64,000 nt of DNA from Adiantum capillus-veneris. Taxonomy: Eukaryota > Streptophyta > Polypodiopsida > Polypodiales > Pteridaceae. Position numbers and translations under genes: made by a program. The stretch's first letter is position 1. Each line of letters begins with the position of its first letter. A model generated the notes under the pieces. That model made no database searches. It worked only from the letters and a program-made list of their open reading frames with translations, and had not been told where the DNA came from. The DNA lies in contig CM043958.1 in assembly GCA_014529385.2 (NCBI GenBank), positions 77,064,669 through 77,128,668 on the forward strand. Reading direction: 5' to 3'. Of the stretch, positions 8,090-18,324 are shown piece by piece.

Positions 8090-9220
8090 TGTCACGTGCA
8101 CATCTAACCCTATGTGCATGTGGACAAGCTACTTCATGACAAGGGTTCAGTTAGCCTAGCATAGAAAGTGTTCTGGCACTTTTGTGAGTCTGTTCGCATA
8201 CCGTGCATGCCCAGGCACTTAGAATAGATGCATGTCCTCTGGTTGCACAGAGCATGATCATGAGCATTACCATCAGAAACCATCAGGAGCATTTTCCAAT
8301 GCACAGAACCTATTTTCTCTATTTTTGACATTTTTCACTTATTATTTTTAAGCGACTTTTGTTGGGAACTAGGTAGGGCAATTTTGCTAAGATAATATAT
8401 AAGCAAACCTAGCGCAAGGCTTATCTGGCAGAAGAGGAGGAAAGTGCATAGGCAAAGCCACTTGCAGCAGGCATCTCCCTCTCCCTCTCAAGCAAGAACC
8501 AGCCCATAGATCTGGCGTTTTTCAGCACCATAGACAGCGTTTTTGAAGCCTCTATTCACAGCGTTTTCAGCCTAGCATTACAATGATTTTCAGCGCTTCT
8601 GAAGGCAAGCAGACCAGCGTTTTTATAACCAGCAGGCAGCGTTTTTGAACAGCAGGAGATCAGCGTTTTTCAGCAGCCTGTAGCAGCGCTTCATAGGCAG
8701 CAGAGCGGCGTTTTGAAGACAGCCAAGCCAGCGTTTTCATAACCAGCAAAACCAGTGTTTTAGGACAGCAGTAATCCAGCGTTTTTGCAGCAGTATACAT
8801 CAGCAATTACAGCAGTTCAATCAGAAAAAAAAGCTTCGTTTGAAGCCATCGAATCAGCGTTTTTCCAGCCTGCATTCAGTAGCATGGTCGTCGCTCTCGT
8901 AGTCGCCATTGACTCCAACCTAGACACACTTCCATCATCATCTTGTACCAGAATTATGCAATCAATAGCATAGACTTCTCTCGCCACCGAGAGAAGGGCC
9001 TTCGGAGGAGGGTTTGACACTTGCTTGGTGTCATATTCTTCTCTCTCTATCTCTCAGTCTCAGCACCTTCACGCACAGTGTTCTACCACTTATTGTGATC
9101 ACTTGCACTCTCTCATTAAAGGATCGGAATGCTCTCCCTTCCATAAGTAAAAGGAACCTTGAGCACAAATGGAGCACTCATCTTGAGAAAGAACAACAAT
9201 CACTTCCGCTGCACCTTACA
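8090..9220 (+). repeat. LTR-a: 3' LTR of family F copy 1
   Basis: The LTR runs TGTCACGTGCACATC to GCACCTTACA and is homologous to LTR-b (9609-10796) and LTR-c (14325-15514). It contains a dense run of AGCGTTTT-type motifs (about 8510-8790), more regular than in the other two copies. After 9220 there is no PBS, so this is a 3' LTR of a 5'-truncated element and not a 5' LTR. Confidence 0.85.
8510..8870 (+). repeat. CAGCGTTTTT motif array in LTR-a
   Basis: The core AGCGTTTT and close variants (AGCGCTTC, GGCGTTTT, AGTGTTTT) recur about a dozen times at spacings near 20-40 bp, usually preceded by C or CC and separated by AGCAG-rich spacers. Equivalent, looser arrays occur at 10020-10470 (LTR-b) and 14740-15190 (LTR-c). 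No protein is encoded. The array could be clustered transcription-factor sites or replication-slippage products. Confidence 0.6.
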
Positions 9221-9603
9221 AGAGGAACTCCACCTCCCCATGTCTTCCCATCCCGTTACTATCTCTCATTCTATCTCTTAATTCTTCTATCCGTTTCTCT
9301 GTACTATCTGTGAGCTGAAATTTCAGTTCCTTATTTATTAGAATTTAGTAAAAGCTATATTTGGTGTTTTTGCTATCCATTACCTCTTGCGCATTAGACC
9401 AAGTGGTTACAATAGTAACAAAATGCAGTTGATCTCCTACGCGCAATCGGTTCCTGAATGGACTTCCTTCCTTCACCAACACTGGAGAATATCTAAGAAG
9501 TCAATAATAATGTGCAGGAGAAAAATCCTAGAGAGACCAATAACAATGAGCAAGAGGAGTATAAGGAAGTCGAGGTCGAAGCTAAAATGGAGCTACTAAT
9601 GGT
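9221..9603. other. Unassigned DNA between two family F LTRs
   Basis: The right end of this stretch was contiguous with 15520 onward before family F copy 2 inserted (TSD CTTGA). It has a pyrimidine-rich part and a short open frame (9387-9599) with no recognisable domain. I see nothing else. Confidence 0.5.
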
Positions 9604-9608
9604 CTTGA
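9604..9608. repeat. TSD of family F copy 2 (left copy)
   Basis: CTTGA precedes LTR-b and is repeated exactly at 15515-15519 after LTR-c. This shows that LTR-b and LTR-c, and not LTR-a, are the two ends of one insertion. Confidence 0.88.
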
Positions 9609-10796
9609 TGTCACGTACACATCTAAGCCTATGTGTACGTGGAGAAGCTACTTCATGACAAGGGTTCAATTCAGTTCAGTCAGTCTAGAATAGGAAGTGA
9701 TCTGGCACTTTTGTGAGTCTGTTTTCAGACCGTGCATGTCACACCTAGAGTAGATTCTATCCTCTGGTTGCACACAACATGATCATCAGATTTCCATCAG
9801 AACCCATCAAGAGCATTTTTACAGTGCATAGACCTATTTTTCCTATTTTTGACATTTTTCACTTATTTATTTTAAGTGACTTTTGTTGGGAACTGGGTAG
9901 GGCAATTTGGCCAATGATATATATAAAGAAACCTAGCGCTAGCACTTATGGGCAGAAGAGCCAGCAGGAACTTCCCGTTCAACAAACACCTTCTCAACAA
10001 GAACCCCATTAACAGACCTAGCGTTTTTCCATGAGCAACAAGGTAGCGTTTTGCACCAAGATCAGCCAGCGTTTTGCATTGCAGTAGCCTGGCGACAGCA
10101 AGACCACAGAGCAGTCCTAGCGTTAGCAGATTTCCACAAGCAGGACAGTTTTCAGCCCTAGCGTTTTTGGTTTGCAGATCAGCCTCGGCGTTTGCAGATT
10201 CATCGCGATGGAACCTCAGTAAGCACTAGTGTTTTCAGTTTTCAGCAGTCAAACATCTCAGTAGAAGTCCCGAACCTCGCAGACCTTACCTCCCTGCAGC
10301 AGATCCTTGCCGCACGGTCAGATTCCGCGTAGTTTGCAGATTCAGCCCAGAAAATGCAGATTTCAGCATCTGTGTTTTCAACGCATCATCGTTGCATCGT
10401 CGTCATCGACATAGAGTCAATATTCAGCAGATACAAAATTTGTAGTTTTCAGCCATTAGCGTTTTCAGATTTCAGCCCGTCTTGTCGTCGTCAACATCGT
10501 CAGCAAGTCCAAAGCATTGTAGAGATTTGTGCAATCAATAGTAGACCGCTCTCGCCATAGAGAGTGGGGCCTTCGGAGGAGGGTTTGACAACTTTTCTGG
10601 TGTCGTATTCTTCTCTCTCTATCTCTCAGTCTCATGTACCTTCATTCACAGTGTTCATCCACTTTGTTTGTGTCCATTGCACTCTCTCACTAAAGGAACG
10701 GAAGGCTCTCCCTTTCGTAAGTAAAAGGAACCTTGAGCACAGTTCGGAGCACTCATCTTGAGCAAAGTTCAACATTCACTACCGTTGCACCTTACA
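9609..10796 (+). repeat. LTR-b: 5' LTR of family F copy 2
   Basis: The LTR runs TGTCACGTACACATC to GCACCTTACA and is followed at once by TTGGTATCAGAGC. AGCGTTTT-like motifs are scattered through the middle (10020-10470). A pyrimidine-rich segment with TCTCTCTCTA near 10610 precedes the end. Confidence 0.88.
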
Positions 10797-10797
10797 T

Positions 10798-10809
10798 TGG
10801 TATCAGAGC
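10798..10809 (+). other. Primer-binding site (tRNA-iMet) of family F copy 2
   Basis: TGGTATCAGAGC, the exact canonical plant initiator-Met PBS, one base after the end of LTR-b. Confidence 0.9.
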
Positions 10810-10814
10810 TTTGG

Positions 10815-11225
10815 CAGTGTTCAGTATTAGTCAAGGAAAGAACCACATAATTTTTTTTTGCTTGTTGTGGTCGCACGTAACCCAAGTCCTCTTGGGTGTG
10901 TCGATTCCTAATTGTGTTTTTGAAGAGTGACAGGAAACCCAAGAAAGAAGGGCTTGTCCAGCCTCTCCTTGTGCCTCTTTTCACTCATTGAGAGCGGACC
11001 GTGCTCTTAGCGGCCGGCCAATGGACGTGAGGTGGAAAAAAGTAACCTTGGTGTGAGCGCAAGGCCGCCAAGGGGTTGCGCCCGCGGAAAAGAGCAGAAC
11101 TGGGGTGAAGAGAAGATCCTTCTCTATCACAGATTCCAAGCTAAAGAAGAACCTCAAGAACTCAAGAACCACGACCCACAAGAACCCAAGTTCCTTGTGA
11201 ACTTAAGAACCCAAGACTTCAGTGG
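10815..11225. other. Untranslated leader of family F copy 2
   Basis: The segment from the PBS to the gag start has no domain-bearing frame. It contains a CAAGAACTCAAGAACC-type AAGAAC repeat at 11150-11215 and ends shortly before the first gag ATG (11226). Confidence 0.5.
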
Positions 11226-12740
11226 ATGGTCATCACCCGAAGCGGAATGGATACTTTGCATGAAGGTGGTGAGCATGAAGAAGGTGAAGAAGAATTTTTT
11301 CCACCAGGAGGTTTTTTTGACCCTCCCCCTTCTCCATCTACGCCACGGTTTGCACCAAATCCTATGGAGGCTTTGGTCAAGTCGATGATGGACATGATCG
11401 CACAACAACAAGAAGCGAATCGCGTTGCGATGGCACAACAATAAGAAGCGAAGCGATGGCGCAACAAGAAGCGATTCGCGTTGCAATGGCAAAACAAGAA
11501 GCGAATCGCGTTGTGATGGCACAACAATAAGAAGCGAATCGGGTTGTGATGGCGCAACAAGAAGCGACTCGCGTTGCAATGGCAGAACAAGAAGCGAATC
11601 GCGTTGCCGTGGAGCGTGAACGCCAAAACAGACAAGAAACATTGGACCGCGAAGCGCGCTTGGCGGCCGAAGAACGAAAAGAAAGAAAAGCACAAAGAAA
11701 AGCACAAAGAAAAGAGATTGCCGAAGAAAGACAAGCGGCCTTGGAGACACAGAGAGAACTACTCATGCAAGAGTTGGTCCGATAGGTTCTCACCTCAACG
11801 CCCGAGCCGGCCAAAGAGGGTGGTAGTTCATTAAGTGGTGCAAGTTGAGATTTGGACTTCAACAACCCCGTCACAGAGAAGTTGACTTTCAGTAAGTATG
11901 ATGGTAAGATGGATGCTAGTGTTATTCATTCTTGGTTGCATCAATTGAATGCCTATTTTGCGACAACTAAGAAGACAAGCAATAGCAAGATTTTGACGGC
12001 AGCCATGTACCTTGCCAGTGATGCCATTAATTGGTACCACGCATGGCAAGACGCACAGTTGGCCGCGTACCTAGAGGAAGCCGACAAAGATGCGCCCCTT
12101 TCCTTCAATTGGGCCGACTTCCAAGACAAGCTCAAGGCGCGGTTTATGCAAGCACAGTACCCAGTGCGGTTGAAAGAAGATTGGTGCAATCTCAAGTAGA
12201 ATGGTATGCCAGTCATGTCTTTTTCTAACCGTGTTTTGCAACTCGGCACCCAATTACACAAATCGGATGATGAGCGCAAGGAGGCTTTTATTTGGGTTGG
12301 ACGACTATATCAGGTTTGATGTCGACGTCCTCCACCCAATCGATCTCAACAAGGTGGTAGCGATTGCTCTCGCAGAGGAGATGAAGCACAACAAGGGGAA
12401 GCGTAAGGAAAACAAGACTTCAGGAAGTACCTCTCAGACTTCTCAGAACCCTCAGAACGGTAAGAATGGTAAGAACGGTAACTCTGCTAACTAGTCTTCT
12501 AATAGTCTCTCAGAAAAGAACTCTGAAAATGAACCTAAGGGTAAGACTAACATAATTGCTAAACCTAAGCTCACTCCAAATGAAAAGGTAGAACAAGGAA
12601 TTTTAGGAGGATACATCACGTCGGAAGAGCAAAGCACTTATTCTAAGGAAGGTCGTTGTTTTCATTGTCACATTAAGGGTCACATAAAAAGAACATGTCC
12701 TAAGCTTGAATCTAAAGAAACTAAAGAACCCACATGACCC
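11226..12740 (+). pseudogene. gag: Family F gag with coiled-coil repeat and zinc knuckle (broken)
   Basis: The start ATG (11226) opens MVITRSGMDTLHEGGEHEEG, followed by a PPP-rich patch. About 11400-11610 holds some seven ~30-33-bp repeats encoding variants of QEANRVAMAQ, with stops in two units. A highly charged helix follows (LAAEERKERKAQRK). After frame changes comes the gag core (SKYDGKMDASVIHSWLHQL, INWYHAWQD, DKLKARFMQ). A CCHC zinc knuckle CFHCHIKGHIKRTC is intact at 12657-12698. Gag forms the particle and the knuckle binds genomic RNA. Stops at 12197-12199 and elsewhere make this copy non-coding as a whole. Confidence 0.82.
11400..11620 (+). repeat. Tandem repeat encoding a QEANRVAMAQ heptad-like helix
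   Basis: About seven units of CAAGAAGCGAATCGCGTTG plus GCGATGGCACAA-type sequence occur, each about 30-36 bp, with point differences and inserted TAA triplets in two units. The encoded peptide is strongly helical and lies just before the charged coiled coil of gag. Confidence 0.75.
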
Positions 12741-12769
12741 ACTTCCTCCGTCAATGCAATAAATGAGAA

Positions 12770-13190
12770 CACGAGTATGACCCAAGTCTCTCTTGATCCT
12801 CCCATTGATGAGTCTCTCATTAAGTGTTATGGTCATGTGAATGGTCAGCGTTTTGTCATATTAGGCAGTATGCATGATGTGATTAGTGACTCATGTCGAA
12901 AGAGCGCGCTTGAAGGTTAGCACGACATCTCCTTTTGAGGTGTCAAGCTTCGCTCCTGGTATTGTCTCTCTCATCACGAAAGAGTGCCTTGATGTTTTGT
13001 TCACTGTTCAACAAGCGTCCTTCCGCAGAAAATTTGTAGTCTCTCCTCTCTCAGGATGTGATATGCTTTTAGGCATTCGATGGTTTCATGAGCATAACCC
13101 TCTCATTGATTGGGCAGCTAATACGTTCACTTTCAATGCTAAAAGTGACTCTCCCATTGTCATTCGTGGAGAGCAAGTTGTTCATTCTTC
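12770..13190 (+). pseudogene. Family F protease domain remnant
   Basis: The first half (CYGHVNGQRFVILGSMHDVI) aligns with the start of a Ty3/gypsy protease, but the catalytic D-S-G is replaced by L-G-S. After a frame change the second half reads RRKFVVSPLSGCDMLLGIRW and FHEHNPLIDWAANTFTF, the usual protease C-terminal block. The domain is recognised from its flap and tail; it cannot be active. Confidence 0.75.
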
Positions 13191-13205
13191 TCTCTCATTT
13201 CTAAT

Positions 13206-13595
13206 GTGCAGACGAAGATTAAAAAGAATCAGGAAAAGGAGACTCTCTTGGTCTCTTCTTTACCAAAGCATGACACACATGATTTGGATGATTATGACAA
13301 GCATGATGATTTGGATGATAATGATAAGCGTGATGAATTGCATGATAAGCATGATGAATTTCTTGATAATGATAAGCATGATGATTTGCATGATCAAGAT
13401 GTGATTATTCACGAGCATGATGATTTGCTGGATAATGATGTGATTGTTCACAAGGATGATGGTTTAGTTGATGCTTTTTCTAGTGATACTAACCTCATTG
13501 CAGATTCGATCGATCACGAAGAACCGATCTTGGCTCTCGAGTCGAGGTCCAAAGAACCCCCACAGGAAGTATTATGTGTTCGAATGATGAGTTAG
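13206..13595 (+). pseudogene. Asp/His-rich repetitive reading frame
   Basis: A 129-codon open frame in which a degenerate unit of DKHDDLDDND type recurs about ten times (13265-13460) and then ends IADSIDHEEPILALESRSK. It lies where a gag-pol linker between protease and RT would be. The bases repeat GATGATTTGGATGATAATGA-like units, so slippage expanded it. It resembles linkers of low complexity and not a known domain; metal binding by the D/H pattern would be speculation. Confidence 0.5.
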
Positions 13596-14050
13596 CACGC
13601 ATTGTTCGAGTGTTTCATTCGTGATGCTTTCCTGTATTTTAGTCATCGTCCTTATGTGATCCCTTTTCACAGGCATGCCATATTGTACGTTGAACACGAT
13701 TCACTCATGAATGAGCACGGATAGATGCGGATTACTCATGAACAAATGAAATGTTTGCATTCAAGGAATTCATCTTCCACGTCTCTTTCTTGGCATGACA
13801 CAATATCCGAAAGAGCACAAGAAGGATTGAGCATCAAGCATGGGCATTCCCATTGTGTTTTGCCATAGTTGATTAATTTAGATCAGAAAGTCAAGATTCG
13901 ACCCCATTGTTTGGGTGTGTTTGATGAATAGGTTGGCACTCCGTCACTTTGTTCATCTACATTGCATGCACAATTTTTTTGAAAGACTAGAATTTTTCCA
14001 GTCACTTTACATGGAATGGGTATGTTCATGTTTTTGTGTTGGAAGTGGTT
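13596..14050. other. Residual pol-region DNA, no recognisable domain
   Basis: RT, RNase H and integrase should lie between the linker and the chromodomain, and only about 450 bp remain. A few motif-like words can be read in different frames, but none is convincing. This marks the internal deletion of family F copy 2. Confidence 0.5.
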
Positions 14051-14059
14051 CAGGAATTT

Positions 14060-14312
14060 TCAGCCTTGGAGATTCTTGAAGAAGGTAGACGCATGACTAT
14101 GGACGAAGTTGAAGCATCGAAGGAGCCACAGAAGACTTTTGTCGCTTTCGGCGCGGCCCAAAGAAGCGAGCGTTGCAGACCTTCATGAAGTTCAAGTATC
14201 GCACGATCCACACCTCAGAGTGGGCCGTCGAAGAGTCCTTCCCAAGATTCATCCAAATGCTGTTGGCGATCTCCCTCGATGCCATACACTTCGTTACCAG
14301 TACCTCACTTTG
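14060..14312 (+). pseudogene. Family F chromodomain remnant
   Basis: The frame around 14173-14310 reads FMKFKYRTIHTSEWAVEESF and ends TSTSL just before the polypurine tract. It parallels FLKFKDCGTHEAVWVNEEFF and NTSL in copy 1 at the same distance from the LTR. Relationship to copy 1 is clear; chromodomain function is not expected given the frameshifts upstream. Confidence 0.6.
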
Positions 14313-14324
14313 TAAAGGAAGCGG

Positions 14325-15514
14325 TGTCACGTGCACATCTAACCCTAAGTGTACGTGGACAAGCTACTTCATGACAAGGGTTTATTTCAGTTCAGTGAGT
14401 CTAGAATAGGAAGTGATCTGGCACTTTTGTGAATCTGTTCGTAGACCGTGCATGTCCAGACACAGAGTAGATGCATATCCTGTGGTTGCACACAACATGA
14501 TCATTAGATTTCCATCAGAACCCATCAAGAGCATTTTTACAGTGCATAGACCTATTTTTCCTATTTTTGACATTTTTCACTTATTATTTTTAAGCGACTT
14601 TTGTTGGGAATTGGGTAGGGCAATTTGGCCAATGATATATATAAAGAAACCTAGCGCTAGCACTTATGGGCAAAAGAGGCAGCAGGAACTTCGTGTTCAA
14701 CAGGCACCTTCTCAACAGAAACCCCCATCAGCAGACCTAGCGTTTTTGCATCAGCAACAAGGTAGCGTTTTGCTCCAAGATCAGCCAGCGTTTTTGCATT
14801 GCAATAGCCTGGCGACAGCAAGACCAGAGAGCAGCCCTAGCGTTAGCAGATTTCCACAAGCAGGATAGTTTTCAGCCCTAGCGTATTTGGTTTGCAGATC
14901 AGCGTCGGTGTTTGCAGATTCATCGCGATGGAACCTCAGTAAGCACTAGTGTTTTCAGTTTTCAGCAGTCAGACATTGTAGTAGAAGTCCCGAACCTCGC
15001 AGATCTTACCTCCCTACAGCAATCCTCGCCGCATGGTCAGATCCCGACTAGTTTGCAGATTCAGCCCGAAAAATGCAGATTTCAGCATCTGCGTTTTTCA
15101 GCGCGTCGTCGTTGCATCGTCGTCATCGACATAGAGTCTTAATTCAGCAGATACAAGATTTGCAGATTTCAGCCGTTAGCATTTTCAGATTTCAGCCCGT
15201 CTTGTCGTCGTCGACATCATCGGCAAGTCCAAAGCAGTGTAGAGATTTGTGCAATCAATAGTAGACCGCTCTCGCCATAGAGAGTGGGGCCTTCAAAGGA
15301 GGGTTTGACAACTTTTCTGGTGTCGTATTCTTCTCTCTCTCTCTCAATGTCATGTACCTTCATTCACAGTGTTCATCCACTTTGTTTATGTCCATTGCAC
15401 TCTCTCACTAAAGGAACGGAAGGCTCTCCCTTCCGTAAGTAAAAGGAACCTTGAGCACAGTTCGGAGCACTCATCTTGAGCAAAGTTCAACATTCACTTC
15501 CGCTGCACCTTACA
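14325..15514 (+). repeat. LTR-c: 3' LTR of family F copy 2
   Basis: The LTR runs TGTCACGTGCACATC to GCACCTTACA, preceded by a purine tract (AAAGGAAGCGG) and followed by the TSD CTTGA. It matches LTR-b along its whole length. Confidence 0.88.
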
Positions 15515-15519
15515 CTTGA

Positions 15520-15954
15520 TAAGTCGTTGAATAGCGATGCGGAGAGAGAGACTCAAGTTTACATCTTACCATTTTCTTGCATATAGCAAGGATTCTCGTT
15601 ATGTCAAGCACATAAAGGAGAGAGCCATGAAGACCATTTTCAAGTAATGAAAAGGTTTGGTAGGCCCTATGAACCCTCAATTGTTTCAAAGGCCAGGTTC
15701 CTGGAGAACCCAACTTCTTTGCAAACAAACAACGGGAGGGAATAGCAAATTTTCCGGATTTATAGGAGGAATTTGTACTCTTTGGAATGGTAGGTCAAGG
15801 GAACCCGTGGATGTTTTTGGATCCAATATTCCAAGAAACAATAATGCCATGCTAAGAAACAAAAGTGGTTTGAATGGAGGAATGCTAGGCATGCAAGGCG
15901 CTTTTCATAACTCTTTGGATGACAGTGCAACAGACTTGGATACCCCAACTTAAC
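15520..15954. other. Unassigned DNA right of family F copy 2
   Basis: A plus-strand frame at 15657-15953 (99 codons, Asn/Gly-rich) has no recognisable domain. The DNA joins 9221-9603 once the insertion is removed. Nothing else is identified before the LTR of gypsy A. Confidence 0.4.
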
Positions 15955-16733
15955 CTACCATAACACGTGAGAAAATTGAAAGAACTCTACAAAACTGAGA
16001 GAGAGACGAGACGACACGGTAAAATTCCGTGCACAGAGAGATTGGTCTTAACGACTGGCGCCCCTTTCGATATTTCTTTATAAATAATGCTTCACAAAGT
16101 ACAATGTCCGGGGGTCCTTGTCTCAATAGTGCTCCCAAGCTTATTTGCCTGAGATTGAGGCCCTGACACTTTATTTATAGGCCTTGGGCCTTCCAAAAGC
16201 AGTGTACATGAAAAGCCGTAAATCACGGAGCTTCGTACAACAACGAGGTCAGTAGCGCAAATTGCGGAGGTCCGTACTTGGTGCCACATCATCGTTCTTT
16301 ACGCATATCTTTTTAGCCTTTGTCCCTTTGGGCCCCATCGGACAGGACCCCATAAGTTGGTACAACTTATAAAAAACTGGCGTCCTTTCAAATTTTCCTG
16401 TCAAAATGGCTCTTTATAGTGTCACACCTTCTTCTGCATCTTTCAGTGGGGCTGTGGCCTCTTTTGTCAGGAGTCTGTCCTTTAGGTCATGCCACGTCAT
16501 CAATCACATGCAGATCTCACCGATCTCTAGCAAATGTCGGGATCGACTAAATCTTGTTACTAGCATATCCACATCACCCCTCAGGTGAATCAAGACCGAA
16601 ATGCTGCAGTCATTTCGTCTTTCAATCATGCACTCAGACATCACACACGAGCGAGCACATATATCAAATTTATTTAAGGAATTCCCATGACAAAGTACTT
16701 TATTTCTTAAAGTCATACATTAGAATACTGTCA
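15955..16733 (-). repeat. Gypsy A 3' LTR
   Basis: On the minus strand it starts TGACAGTATTC at 16733, right after the chromodomain frame. It contains GGCCTATAAATA as a likely TATA box and the shared module ATAAAGAAATATCGAAAGGG (16056-16080). The left end is approximate because no 5' LTR is available for comparison. Confidence 0.6.
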
Positions 16734-17280
16734 GCCCATTAGTACTCCTGAAATCTCAAGAGAAATCAGTGACTTTAATCCATTTGGGTAATCTATGACA
16801 AAAAGAGCGGAGTAACTGCCGTCTGGTGCAGTCTGCACCGCACCAAATTCAACCCGTTGATCATCGGTAACTCTTCGAATAGTCGAAGCTAGACCAAAAG
16901 CCTCAAGGTAAAGCTCTAAAATCTGAGGAGTATCTGCTAGGTCCTCCTCTTCCATCCATTTTGCATCCAATGCTGGATAGTTCTTGAACTTGACTAAATA
17001 CTGACGTATCAGCTTACCTTTCACTTTTCTTGCCTTGTGAGAGAGTATCTAGTCTGGAATGAGAATCTCCTCTGTCTGTTCCACTTCAGGTTGCTTGTCA
17101 GGCTCCTTGTCTATTGGCACTTCACCTTTGAAAGGTAACTTCAGTCTGAAGGATACATCATTTATCTTTTCCTGAATGTGGAAAGGGCCATAGTATCTCA
17201 TACTCAACTTTGGAAAAAGTCGCTCCTTACCCTTTCATTTTTTCAGGCTTGCCTTCTCAGAATGTAGAAGCACCCAATCA
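16734..17280 (-). pseudogene. Gypsy A integrase C-terminus and chromodomain
   Basis: Read on the minus strand: KLSMRYYGPFHIQEKINDVS (integrase C-terminal SH3-like block), FRLKLP, an acidic linker with EEILIPD, one stop, then a chromodomain (YLVKFKNYPALDAKWMEEED, LADTPQILELY) and a tail ending at 16734. The aromatic residues and WEDE-like block typical of chromodomains are partly kept (KWMEEEDL). It sits just before the 3' LTR, the normal position in chromoviruses. Confidence 0.82.
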
Positions 17281-17287
17281 TTTTCCT

Positions 17288-18319
17288 TCAACTACAAGTC
17301 ATGTCGATGCTTGTCTGCTGCCTTCTTATGCCTTGTTTGAGACTTCTCAAGAACCTCGCGCACCTCTGCAGATCCTGAACATACTGATCTGCTTCAAAAA
17401 TATTATCCTTGGTGCTTAGAATAGGTGGAACCTTCTTTGCACCCTCAATGATCTTAAATGGCGCCTTCCCTGTAGACGTATGCGCTGTGTTGTTGTAGAC
17501 AAACTCGACTAAGGGCATAAACTTCTCCCACTGATTTTTCTGCTTAGAGATGTAAGACTTCAACAAGTCCAGAACTACTGCATTCATAATCTCCGATTGC
17601 CCATCAGTCTGCGGGTGGGAAGAGGACGAGAATTGTAACCGACTACCAATGTTCTCCCAAATTGCCCTCCAAAACAAGCTAGTAAAATGGGTATCTCTAT
17701 TTGAAACTATAGATTGAGGCATGCCATGAAGTCAAAATATCTGCGAGACAAACAATTTAGTCAAATGATCTGGCTTAACCGTCTTCTTGACTAGAGTAAA
17801 GTGAGTTTGTTTGCTAAGTCTGCCAATAACTGTCCAGATGCCATCGTGCCCACTCTGAGTCTTGGGAAGATATAAAATAAAATCTATTGCCATACTTTCC
17901 CAAGGTCTGCTACGTATAGGTAAAGGTTGCAAAAGACCTGGTGCCTTATGCTTGTTGAACTTGACCTTTTGGCATATCAAACAACTGCGAACAAACTCAT
18001 CCACATCCTTTTTGAGCCTCACCGAATAGAAAAACTGTTCCACACCTTTCAAGGTGGTCTTTGTGCCGCGATCGCCCGAAAAAGGTGGACAGTGGCACTC
18101 TGTCAAAACCTTATTCCTTAGTGCTTGTCTAACACAACAAATTCTTCCGCATCAAACTAGCCTTCCTTGAGTGAATAGCCCGTAACTACTTTCCCACTCT
18201 ACAACCGACCAAAGATGTTTGAGAAATCTGGATCTGTGGCGTACTCATCTACCATATCCTCGAAGCGATGGTGATGAACTGCCGAAATAGCCAAAACCAA
18301 AGGCTTAGGAGACAATGCA
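17288..18319 (-). pseudogene. Gypsy A integrase (zinc-binding and catalytic core)
   Basis: Two minus-strand frames carry the HHCC end (CLICQKVKFNKHKAPGLLQP), the core with AIDFILYLPKTQSGHDGIW, NRDTHFTSLFWRAI and HPQTDGQSEIMNAV, thus the D, D and E of the DDE triad, and FVYNNTAHTSTGKAPF. A stop separates them near 17730. The upstream part (FSNIFGRL, HHHRFEDMVDEYATDPDF) links RNase H to integrase. Element 2 interrupts at 18320. The copy is dead, but all three catalytic residues remain readable. Confidence 0.85.
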
Positions 18320-18324
18320 TTTGC
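18320..18324. repeat. TSD of element 2 (left, decayed)
   Basis: TTTGC lies before element 2, and TCCGC lies after it (21166-21170). The two differences are C-to-T changes in a CCG context, as expected from methylated-cytosine deamination. The gypsy A frame rejoins here (VVAD followed by ALS). Confidence 0.65.

Larger units (their letters stand above)
9609..15514 (+). mobile_element. Family F copy 2: deletion-derivative Ty3/gypsy chromovirus
   Basis: The insertion is complete: LTRs of 1188 and 1190 bp, tRNA-iMet PBS, gag with a zinc knuckle, protease remnant, a repetitive Asp/His-rich frame, a chromodomain-like scrap, a polypurine tract and TSD CTTGA. RT, RNase H and the integrase core are absent from the 3.5-kb interior, so it is non-autonomous. 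The LTRs agree closely by eye but carry scattered substitutions and small indels, so it is moderately old. Family membership with copy 1 rests on the LTR and chromodomain. Confidence 0.88.

Noticed and set aside
8510-8870. CRISPR-like array of short repeats
   Set aside because: The repeats are only 8-10 bp and degenerate, the spacing is irregular, and the context is a plant LTR.
8090-10796. LTR-a and LTR-b as the two ends of one small element
   Set aside because: There is no PBS after LTR-a and no polypurine tract before LTR-b, and the exact CTTGA duplication pairs LTR-b with LTR-c.
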